This document shows positions 48,101-60,100 of a DNA stretch of 64,000 bases, piece after piece (the first letter of the stretch is position 1; the number at the start of each line of letters is the position of its first letter). The notes under the pieces were generated by a model. The model was not told where the DNA came from, searched no databases, and saw only the letters and a program-made list of their open reading frames with translations. Source of the DNA: Dermatophagoides farinae (taxonomy: Eukaryota > Arthropoda > Arachnida > Sarcoptiformes > Pyroglyphidae); assembly GCF_024713945.1 (NCBI RefSeq), contig NC_134683.1, positions 3,907,501-3,971,500 on the forward strand. The letters run 5' to 3'. The position numbers and the translations under genes were made by a program.

Positions 48101-51100
48101 TTTTTTGGCACATCAATTTCTTCAGTAGCATATGTAATTGAATGATTTTCATCCATTGTTGTAGTTTCCATTGGAAATTCTAATGTTTCCGGTACGGGAA
48201 TTTCAGTCTGTTCATCTTTTATTTGATCGGTTATAATTTCCAATGGTGTTGTCATTAATAATGTTGTTGATGATGATGATTCATCGGGTTTAGATTTTCT
48301 ACAAATTATTTTCTTTTTCGATAATGGTTTCTTAGATTTTTCTGTTTCATCAACCTGTTGATCCTGATCAGCTGATTGCTCGATTGTTTCGTCAACAGGT
48401 CGTCGTTGTATTGAACCATCTTCTGGTTCAGTTTGATCATCATCCAAATGTTTTGGTTTCATTTTTTTGATGCCTTTCTTTTTCTTTTCGATAATATCTT
48501 CGGTAGTAGTTATATCGATGGTTTCAGTTTTATCATTGTCATCTGGCTGCTGTTCAATGGTTGTTACTTCATCAGGAACAAGTTTTTCTTCCATTTCATC
48601 CAATTTTTTTGTTAATAATTCTGGTTCAATTATTTCTTCCGTTGGTTTTTTGGATTTCTTAACTTTTTTCAGAACAGTCTTTCTGCCTTCTGGTGTTTCA
48701 ATTTCCTCGATTGTTTCAATTATTTGTTCGGATTTTTCTTCTTCAACAGGCTTTGTTTCATCACCTGTTGGTATTGTTTCTTCAGTTTTCTTCATTTTCT
48801 TTACTTTTTTGACAATTTTTTTCTTGCCTTCGGGTGTTTCGATCTCTTGGATTGTTTCAACGATTTCCGTTGTTTCATTTATCTCAGTTTCACTTGGTTG
48901 TTCGGGTATCAACTCATCATCTGGTTTTGGTTTTTTGTCTTTTTTAATTTTTCGGATGACTTTTTCTGGTTTATCTTCTGAATCCAGAATCACTTGATCT
49001 TCTGGTTCTTCTTTATATTCAATCGGTTCAATGGCTTCTGGTTTTTTGATTTTCTTGATTTTATGAATCTTTTTCTTTTTACCATCAACCTGTTCAATTG
49101 CTGGAATTAATTCAACAACTTCATAAATGTCAATCAATTCCACTAATTCTTCATCAGGTGTTGTCTTTGTTGGCTTTTTAATTTTTTTAGTCTTTTTGAC
49201 AACTTTCTTATCATCTCCTGGTGTGTCTTCTATGATCGTTTCGATTATTTCAGTCATTTCTTCAATGATTGGTTTTTCATCTTCTGTTGGTTTAATTTCT
49301 TCAATTTCAGATTTTAATTCTTCTTTCATAGATATTTCCTCTTTAGGCTTCTTGACTTTTTTAATCTTTTTTACAATTATCTTGTCACCTTCAGGTGTTT
49401 CTTCAACAGTTTCAATAATCTCAGTTGTTTCGATCATTTCTGGTTCACCAGGTTGTTCAATGATTTCTTCAGATTTTGTTTTCTCTTCTTTGATTGGCAT
49501 AACAAACTCAACTTCTGGCTTAAATTCTTCGCCGATTGGCTGTTCTTTTGTTGGTTTTTTGGATTTTTTCATTTTTTTCAACACAGTCTTTTTACCTTCT
49601 GGTGTTTCAATCTCTTCTATCGATTCCACAACTTCGTCTGGTTTATCAATTTGTTTTTCATCTTCCGTTGGCTTCATTTCGTCAGTTTTCCTTGTCTTTT
49701 TCACTTTTTTGACAACTTTCTTTTTGCCTTCTGGCGTATAGATTTCTTGAACAGTCTCAATTATTTCCATTGTTTCGGTGATTTCACTTTCACTGGGTTG
49801 TTCAGGTTCAATCACATCTTCATCTGGTTGGACTTTCTTTGGTTTTTTGTCCTTTTTGACTTTACGAATAACTTTTTCTGGTTTATCTTCTGAATCCAGA
49901 ATTATTTGGTCTTCTGGTTCTTCTTTGTACTCGATCGGTTGTTGGTCTTCAGGCTTTTTAATTTTCTTAATTTTGTGCACCTTTTTCTTCTTACCTTCGA
50001 CTATTTCAACCGTTGGTATGGATTCAATCACCTCGAAGATGTCAATCAATTCGATTAATTCTTCTGGTTTCTCATCTTTTGGCTTTTTAACTTTTTTCAT
50101 CTTTTTAATTACTTTCTTTTCGCCATCAGATGTCGTTTCGATTGTTTCCATAATCTCTTCAGGCAATTCAATAATTTCTTCAAATACTTCGGTTTTGATT
50201 TCTTCGGTAATTTCATCATCACCTGTTGCAGGAATTTCGGTGATCGATTCTTTTCGTTTGGGTTTCTTTAATATTTTCTTCTTTGTTTCTGCATCGATTT
50301 TCGATTCTTCCTTTGGCCGGATTTCTTCTTCAGGAACTTCTTCCGTGATTGGTTCATCAGATGGTTTCAGAGTGATTGCTTCGTCTGTCAGTTTTGGTTT
50401 TTTGACTTTTTTAATCTTTTTGACAACTTTTTTGCCACCATCTGGTGTCTCTTCAATTGTTTCGATTATTTCGGATGTTTCAATCATTTCTGAATCACTA
50501 GGTTCAATTGATTCTTCATCCAATTGTTTTTCTTCTTTTGGTTTCTTGGATTTTTTCACTTTTTTCACAAGTTTTTTCTTTCCTTCTGGTGTTTCAATTT
50601 CTTCTATTGTTTCAATCAATTCTGTCGTTTCAATCATTTCAATTTCAGTCGGTTGTTCCTTTTCTGGTTTCGACTCTTCTCCAGGTTTTTTGCCTTTTTT
50701 GACTTTTCGGATGACTTTTTCTGGTTTATCTTCTGAATCCAAAATCACTTGATCCTCTGGCTCTTCTTCGTATTCAATTGGTTGCTGATCTTTAGGTTTT
50801 TTGATTTTCTTGATTCGTTGCACTTTTTTCTTCTTGCCTTGGACCATTTCAACAATTGGGAATAATTCAACTACTTCGTAGATTTCAAACAATTCAATCG
50901 ATTCGGTCGGTTTTTCTGCTTTCGGTTTCTTTGTCTTCTTTATTTTTTTGACAACTTTTTGTTCACCTTCAGGTGTCATTTCAATTGTTTCAATAATTTC
51001 TTCTGGTTTTTGCTCATCATCTTCTGGCAATTCGATGATTTCTTCAAAGATTTCGGTTTGGATTTCTTCCGTTACTTGTTTAGCGTCTGCCAGCGGAATT

Positions 51101-54100
51101 TCTGTTACCGATTCTTTTTGTTTGGCTTTCTTAACTATTTTTGTCTTGGTTTTAGTGTCAATTTTTGATTGATCTTCTGGTTGAATCAATTCTTCAGGAA
51201 TTTCTGTCTTAATTGATTCATCAGAAGGTTTCAAGCTTATTTCTTCCATTGTGATTTTTGGTTTTTTCACTTTTTTAATTTTTTTGACAATTTTTTCCTC
51301 ACCATCAGATGTCACTACAATCGTTTCAATTATTTCTGCTGCACCCTGGCGGCGTTCGATAATTTCTTCTTCGGGATTCGATATTTCTTCTTCGCTTGGT
51401 TTATCAAAATCAATTGTTGGTTTTGATTTTGATTCTTCATCGATTGATTCTTCAATAATTTCAGCTTTCTCGGTAAGTGTCTCTTTTGGTTCATATATTA
51501 ATTTTGGTTTTTTGCCTTTTTTAGATTTACGAATAACTTTTTCTGGTTCATCATTCTTATCGAAAATCACTACATCATCTGGTTCTTCATAATATACAAT
51601 CGATTCTTTATCTTCTGGCTTCAAGATTTTTTTAATTTTGTGAACCTTTTTCTTTTTACCATCAACAATATCAACTTCAGAAATCAACTCAACAATTTCG
51701 TAAATCTCTGTGATTTCATCAATCAATTGTTCAACTATTTCATCTTTCTCTAAATCTGTAATCTTCTCTGATTCTTTTTCATCGGGTTTCTTTTCTTCAG
51801 ATTCCAATACTTCAGATGATTTTGATTTTCGCCGTATAACTTTTTTACTTTTCTTTGGTTTAGGTGTTTCTTCCAAAAGCTGTCCAAGCTTTTCTTCGGT
51901 TTGATCTTTTATTTTTGATTCTTCATCTAAAGGTTGTTTTTCTGTTAATTTCTTCTCTTCAGTGACATCGGGTTTAGATTTTCTTCGAATGATTTTCTTC
52001 TTTTTTGGTTCTTCTTTTTCATCACTTGGTTTGGTTTCATCTTTTTCACTCGGAAGTTCGATAATCTCCTCTGTCACTGTGACTTTAGTTTCTTCTGTAA
52101 TTTCTTTTTCCTCAGCTTCATGTAAATCAGCTGTTGGTACTTTAGGTTTAGTCAATTTTTTCACCAATTTTTTCTTGATTTCGACGCCAACTTCGGATTC
52201 AATGTCCGGTCGAATTTCTTCTTCAGGGATTTGTTCTTCAAGAAATTCATCCGTTGGTTTTATAGAAACCATTTCTTCAGTAATAATTTTTTCCTGGTCT
52301 GATGATTGTTTTCTAGGTTTCAATTTTTTCGGTTTTTTAGATTTTGTTTCTTCTTCGTGCATTTCTTCTTTTTCTTCAATTTTGATTTTGGATTTTTTAA
52401 CCTTTTTGAGGACAGTCTTTTTTCCTTCTGGTGTTTCAATCTCTTCGATCGTTTCGACAACTTCTGGTTCATCTTCTTTTTCAACAGATTTTTCATCTTC
52501 CATTGGTTTCATCTCTTCAGTTTTCTTTGTCTTTTTGACTTTTTTGACGATTTTCTTTTTACCTTCTGGTGTGTCGATTTCTTGAACAGTTTCAATGATT
52601 TCCGTTGTTTCACTTTCACTTGGATGTTCTGGTATAACTTCATCTGGCTTCTCTTTTGGTATTTTATCTTTTTTAACTTTTCGGATGACTTTTTCTGGTT
52701 TGTCATATTGATCGAGTATGATTTGATCATCTGGTTCTTCTTTGTACTCGATCGGTTGTTGGTCTTCAGGCTTTTTGATTTTCTTGATTTTGTGCACTTT
52801 TTTCTTTTTGTCACCAGCGATCTCAATTTCGCAAACATATTCGACAACCTCGTAGATTTCTATCACTTCAATTTGTTTCTTTACTTTTTTCTTCGTTTTT
52901 GGCTTTTCTTCATCTTTATCTGGTTTAGTTTCAACATCTTCATCTGGTAGTTCGATGATTTCTTCAGTCACAGTGACTGTCGTTTCTTCGGTTATTTCTT
53001 TTTCTTCAGCTTCATGTAAATCAGCTGTTGGTTCTTTTGGTTTCGTTAATTTTTTAACCAATTTTTTCTTGGTATCAACTTCAACTCCGGATTCAATGTC
53101 TGGTTGAATTTCTTCTTCTGGTGCTTGTTCCTCGAGAATTTCATCTGTCGGTTTCAAGGCAATCAATTCTTCAGTGATGATTTTCGTCTCTTCATCGGGT
53201 TTAGTTTCCAAAGCATCAGGTTTGGATTTTCGTCTGATGACTTTTTTCTTTGAAGTTTTTTTCGGTTTACCTTCTTCGGGTTTCTCTTCTGGAATTTCTT
53301 CCTCTGGTTTTTGCTCTTCATCAGGAAGTTCGATTATTTCTTCAGTCACAATGACTGTAGTTTCCTCGGTTATTTCTTTTTCATCGGCATCCTGCAATTC
53401 AGCTGTTGGTTCTTTTGGTTTAGTCAATTTTTTCACCAATTTTTTCTTTGTTTCAACTCCAACTTCGGATTCAATGTCCGGCTGAATTTCATCTTCTGGA
53501 GCCTTTTCTTCCAAAATTTCATCGGTTGGCTTTATAGAAATCACTTCTTCTGTTGTGACTTTTGTCTCCTCTTCGGGTTTAGCTTCCAAAGCATCTGGTT
53601 TAGATTTTCGTCTGATGACTTTTTTCTTTTTTGGCTTTTCTTTATCTTCAACTGGTTTTGTTTCATCTTCCGGTTTTTGTTCTTCATCAGGAAGTTCGAT
53701 GATTTCTTCAGTCACTGTGACTGTTGTTTCTTCGGTTATTTCTTTTTCATCGGCATCCTGCAATTCAGCTGTTGGTTCTTTTGATTTCGTTAATTTTTTA
53801 ACCAATTTTTTCTTGGTTTCTACGCCAACTTCGGATTCGATGTCAGGTTGAATTTCTTCTTCAGGAGCTTGTTCCTCAAGAATTTCATCGGTTGGTTTCA
53901 AGGCAATCACTTCTTCAGTGATTGCTTTTTCATCGTCCTCAGTAGTAGTTTTGGATTTCAACTTTTTCGGTTTTTTAGGTTTTGTTTCTTCTTTTGGTTT
54001 CATTCCTTCTTCTTCTTCAACTTTGATTTTGGATTTCTTAACCTTTTTGAGGACAGTCTTTTTACCTTCTGGTGTTTCAATCTCTTCAATAGTTTCGACA

Positions 54101-57100
54101 ACTTCTGGTTCATCTTCTTCTTCAACGAGTTCAATTTTATCAGTGATTGGTGTGGCCTCATCAGTTTTCGTTGTTTTCTTTACCTTTTTGACAACTTTCT
54201 TTTTGCCTTCTGGTGTATCGATTTCTTGAACAGTTTCAATGATTTCCGTCGTTTCAGTTATTTCACTTGGCTGTTCTGGTATAACTTCTTCATCTGGCTT
54301 CTCTTTTGGTATTTTATCTTTTTTAACTTTTCGAATGACTTTTTCTGGTTTGTCATATTGATCGAGTATGATTTGATCATCTGGTTCTTCTTTGTACTCG
54401 ATCGGTTCAATGGCTTCTGGTTTTTTAATTTTCTTGATTTTATGAACCTTTTTCTTTTGGCCATCAACTTGTTCAATTGCTGGAATTGATTCAACTACTT
54501 CATAGATTTCGATCACTTCAATCACCTGTTCTGTGATTTGTTTCTTTACTTTTTTCTTCTTTTTCGGTTTATCTTCATCGGTTTTCGTTTCATCTTCTGG
54601 TTTTTCGACTTCTTCATCTGGTAATTCGATGATTTCCTCAGTCACAATGACTGTAGTTTCTTCGTTTATTTCTTTTTCATCATCAGCTTCATGTAAATCA
54701 GCTGATGGCTCTTTTGGTTTCGTTAATTTTTTAACCAATTTTTTCTTGGTTTCAACGCCAACTTCGGATTCAATATCAGGTTGTATCTCTTCTTCAGGAG
54801 CTTGTTCCTCGAGAATTTCATCTGTCGGTTTCAAGGCAATCATTTCTTCAGTGATAACTTTTGTCTCTTCATTGGGTTTAGTTTCCAAAGCATCTGGTTT
54901 CGATTTACGTCGAATTACTTTTTTCTTTGAAGGTTTTTTCGATTTACCTTCTTCGGAATTCTCTTCTGGAATTTCTTCCTCTGGTTTTTGCGCTTCATCA
55001 GGAAGTTCAATAATTTCTTCAGTCACAGTGACTGTCGTTTCTTCGGTTATTTCTTTTTCCTCGGCTTCCTGTAATTCTGCTGTTGGTTCTTTTGGTTTAG
55101 TCAATTTTTTCACCAATTTTTTCTTTGTTTCAACTCCAACTTCGGATTCAATATCAGGTTGTATCTCTTCTTCAGGAGCTTGTTCCTCGAGAATTTCATC
55201 GGTTGGCTTTATAGAAATCACTTCTTCTGTTGTGACTTTTGTCTCCTCTTCGGGTTTAGCTTCCAAAGCATCTGGTTTAGATTTTCGTCTGATGACTTTT
55301 TTCTTTTTTGGCTTTTCTTTATCTTCAACTGGTTTTGTTTCATCTTCCGGTTTTTGTTCTTCATCAGGAAGTTCGATGATTTCTTCAGTCACTGTGACTG
55401 TTGTTTCTTCGGTTATTTCTTTTTCATCGGCATCCTGCAATTCAGCTGTTGGTGCTTTTGGTTTCGTTAATTTTTTAACCAATTTTTTCTTTGTTTCAAC
55501 TCCAACTTCGGATTCAATGTCCGGCTGAATTTCATCTTCTAGAGCCTTTTCTTCCAAAATTTCATCGGTTGGCTTTATAGAAATCACTTCTTCAGTGATG
55601 ACTTTATCCTCATCTTCTGGTTTTTCCGTTGATTTTTTAGGTTTCAATTTCTTTGTTTTCTTTGGTTTTTCTTCTACCAATTGTTCATCAAGTTCAGTCT
55701 TGGTTTCGTCTTCAGGTTTTATAGGTTCGTCTTTTCCTTCAATTACATGCTCCTCTTCTTTTTCAGGTTTATCTTCCTCTTCGACAACTTCATCTCCAGT
55801 TTTAGTTTCACCTTTCACAATATCATCTTGTCGTTTTGGTTTTATTTTTTTGAAGCCTTTCTTTTTCTCTTTAGTTATTTCTTCACTAGTGATTTCAATG
55901 TCAACCAATTCGGTTTTTTCAATTTCACCAGGTTCTTCGGTCGTTTCTTCAGGTGAAGCTTTTTCAAATGTTTCGGTTTCATCGATTTTTTTAGTTTCAA
56001 CTTCAGGTTGTAATTCCTCTGATACATCTTCAGGTTTCTTATCTTTTTTGATTTTCTTTGATGGTCTTTTTTCATCTTTCAATTTATCCACAACTTTTTC
56101 TTCCTCTGTCATTTCTGAAGGTTTTTCTAGTTTCTCTTCTTCTTTCACATCTGGTTTAGATTTTCGTCTAATTACTTTCTTCTTTTTGGGTTTAGTTTCA
56201 TCTTCGGATTTTTCACCTTCTTCATCAGGTAGTTCGATGATTTCCTCGGTCACAGTGACTGTTGTTTCTTCGGTTATTTCTTTTTCCTCAGCTTCATGTA
56301 AATCAGCTGATGGCTCTTTTGGTTTAGTCAATTTTTTTACCAATTTTTTCTTGGTTTCAACTCCAACTTCGGATTCAATGTCAGGTTGAATTTCATCTTC
56401 TGGAGCTTTTTCTTCCAAAATTTCATCTGTTGGTTTCAAGGCAATCATTTCTTCAGTGATTGCTTTTTCTTCATCCTCAGTAGGTTTTTTGTGTTTCAAT
56501 TTTTTTGGTTTTCTAGGTTTTTCTTCTTCAGATTGTGGCTGAACTAGTGTTTCGATTTGTTTATCAGTAGTTTCATCTAGTTTTTCCGAATCTTTTAATT
56601 CATCTAAAATTGTTTCCACTGGAGATTTTCCTAAATCTTTTTCATTTATTATTTCGGGGGTGGATTTGATACGCACCGATTTTTTCTTTGGTTTTTTTTG
56701 AAGTTGTTGCTCGTCTAATATTGGCTTTTCTTCAATTGGTTTGTCGTCGGTTGGTTGTTCATCACTGATCTCATCACGACCAGGCATATCATCTTTTTCC
56801 TCAATTGGTTTTTCAGGTTCAGTTTGTTTTGGTTTCTTTTTTCTGACCAATTTCTTTTTATCATCAGGCAATTCAATTATTTCTTCGAATATATCAGTTT
56901 TAATTTCTTCAGTCACTTCTTCAACACCTGTTTCTGGAACAACTTCTTTTTCCAACTCCATTTCTGGCTTTGATTCATCATCGAGTGGTTGTTCTTTCAA
57001 TTTCTTTACTTTTTTAATCTTTTTAACTATTTTTTTTCCATCATCAAGCGTTTTTTCAATGGTTTCGATGATTTCGGTCAATTCTGGCTCACTAGAGTGA

Positions 57101-60100
57101 TCAGTAATTTCTTGGATTCGTTTTTCATCTACGTTTTCTGGTTTGATATCTTCTGACTTTTCTGCTCTCGGTTTCTTTGTCTTCTTGATCTTTTTGACAA
57201 CTTTTTTATCACCTTCAGGTGTCATTTCAATTGTTTCAATGAATTCTTCTGATTTTTGTTCATCTTCATGCAATTCGATGATTTCTTCAAAGATTTCGGT
57301 TTGGATTTCTTCCGTTACTTCTTTATCACCTGTTTCGAGAACTTCAGTAACCGATTCTTTTCGTTTTGGTCTTTTCAATATTTTCTTCTTTGTTTCGATT
57401 TTAGATTCATCTTCTGGTTGGATCTCATCTTCATGAGATGAGAGAGATTCTTTTATTTCTGGTTCATCAGTAACTTTCGGTTTCTTTATTTTCTTGATCT
57501 TTTTGACAATCTTTTTATCACCTTCAGGTGTTTCCTCAACGGTTTCGATGACTTGGCTTGTTTCAATTATTTCTGATTCATCAGGCTGTTCCGTAAACTC
57601 TTCGAGAATGGGTTTCTCTTCTTCGATTGATTTTTCATAATCGATTTCTGGTTTCGATTCTTCATCCAAAGGCTTTTCTTCCGTTGGTTTTTTTGATTTC
57701 TTCACTTTTTTCAACACAGTCTTTTTGCCTTCTGGAGTTTCAATCTCTTCGATAGTTTCAACAACTTCGTCTGGTTTATCTTCTACTCCAACGACTTTTC
57801 CATCATCCTTTGGTGTTTCTTTTATCTTCTTAGTCTTTTTCACTTTTTTAACAAGTTTTTTCTTGCCTTCTGGAGTTTCAATTTCTTGGATCGTTTCAAT
57901 GATTTCTGTTGTTTCAGATTGATCGGTTTCTGTCGGTTGTTCCGACATTTCTTCTTTTTCTGGTTTTGACTCATCTTTACGTTTTCTGTCCTTTTTAATT
58001 TTGCGTATTACTTTTTCTGGTTTGTCTTCTGAATCCAAAATTACCTGATCATCTGGTTTTTCTTCATATTCAATCGGTTGCTGATCTTTAGGCTTTTTGA
58101 TTTTCTTTATTTTGTGGACCTTTCGCTTTTTCCCATCAACATGTTCAACTGTTGGAATTGATTCGACAACTTCATAAATGTCAATTAATTCGACGACTTC
58201 AGTTGGTTCATCAATGGGTTTTTCTTCCTTTGGCCTCTTTACTTTTTTGATCTTTTTGACAACTTTTTCGTCACCTTCAGGTGTCATTTCGATTGTTTCA
58301 ATCAATTCTCTTTCTTCAGTTGTTTCAGTAATCTCTTCGATAATCGGTTTCTCTTCCTCTATTGGTTTTTCTGGTTTCGATTCTTCATCAAGTGGTTGTT
58401 CTTTTGGTTTCTTTGTCTTCTTGATCTTTTTGACAATTTTCTTCTCACCATCAGGTGTCATTTCGATTGTCTCGATTACTTCGGTTGTTTCAATCATTTT
58501 TGATTCTTTTGGTTGTTCAATTATTTCTTCTGAAATTGTTTTTTCATCTTCAGTTGGTTTCGTATCTTTGATTTCTTGTTTCATTTCTTCTGGTTTTTCC
58601 TCTTTTGGTTTCTTTGTCTTGATTTTTTTGACAACTTTTTTATCACCTTCAGGTGTCATTTCAATTGTTTCAATAAATTCTTCTGATTTTTGTTCATCTT
58701 CAGGCAATTCGATGATTTCTTCGAAGATTTCGGTTTGGATTTCTTCAATCACTTCTTTATCGCTTGTTTCTGTAACTTCGGTGATCGATTCTTTTAGTTT
58801 TGGTTTTTTTAATATTTTCTTTTTTGTTTCTGTATCGATTGTCGATTCATCTTTTGGACGAATGTCTTCTTCGAGAGATTTTTCATCCATTGGTTGTTGT
58901 TGATCAGGTTTTAAACTAATTTCTTCTGTGATTTTCTTGGCTTTTTTGATCTTTTTGACAATTTTCTTTCCATCATCGATTGTCTCTTCAATCGTTTCGA
59001 TCAATTCTGGCTCACTAGGATGATCAGTAATTTCTTCTTGGGTTGGTTTTTCATCTTCGGTTGTTTTTAGTTCATCAGTTCCTGGTTTAATCTCTTCTGG
59101 CTTTTCTGATTTCGTTCTCTTTACTTTTTTGATTTTTTTGGCAATCTTTTTATCACCATCAGGTGTTTCCTCAATGGTTTCGATAACTTCGGTGGTTTCT
59201 ATCATTTCTGTTTCTTTTGGTTGTTCAGTGATTTCTTCAGAAATTGGTTTCTGTTCTTCTGTTGTTTCTTTAGTTTCGATTTGAGGTTCCGATTCTTCTT
59301 CAACAGGCTTTTCTTCCTTTGGTCTCTTTACTTTTTTGATTTTTTTAACAACTTTCTTTTCACCTTCTGGTGTTTCCTCAATGGTTTCGATAACTTCTGT
59401 CGTTTCAATCAATTCTCTTTCTTCAGGTTGTTCTGATTCTTTTTGCTGTTTAATTATTTCTCCAGGAATTGGTTTTTCTTCTTCGGTTGGTTTCTTTTCT
59501 TTTTTGATCTTTTTGACAATTTTCTTTTCACCTTCAGGTGTTACTTCCATTGTTTCGATAATTACTTCGGGTTTTTCTTCATCATCTTTGGGCAATTCGA
59601 TGATTTCCTCAAAGATTTCGGTTTGGATTTCTTCAATTACTTCTTTGCCGCATGTTTCTGGAATTTCGGTGATCGATTCTTTTCGTTTTGGTTTCTTTAA
59701 TATTTTCTTCTTTGTTTCTGTATCGATTTTCGATTCATCTTCTAGTCGAATCTCTTCTTCAGGAACTTCTTCCGTGAGTGGTTCATCAGATGGTTTCAGA
59801 CTGATTGTTTCTTCTATCGCTTTTGGTTTTTTCACTTTCTTTATTTTTTTAACTATTTTCTGTCCTTCATCAGGTGTTTCTTCAGTAGTTTCGATCATTT
59901 TTTCTTCGCCTGGTTGTTCAACAGTTTCTTCCATTTTCGGTTCATCTTGCATTATAGATTTTTCAAACTCGATTTCTTGTTTTAATTTTTCGTCGAATGG
60001 CTTTTCTTCTTTTGGTTTCTTTGATTTTTTCACTTTTTTCAATACTGTCTTTTTACCTTCAGGTGTTTCAATCTCTTCTATCGATTCCATCACTTCGTCT

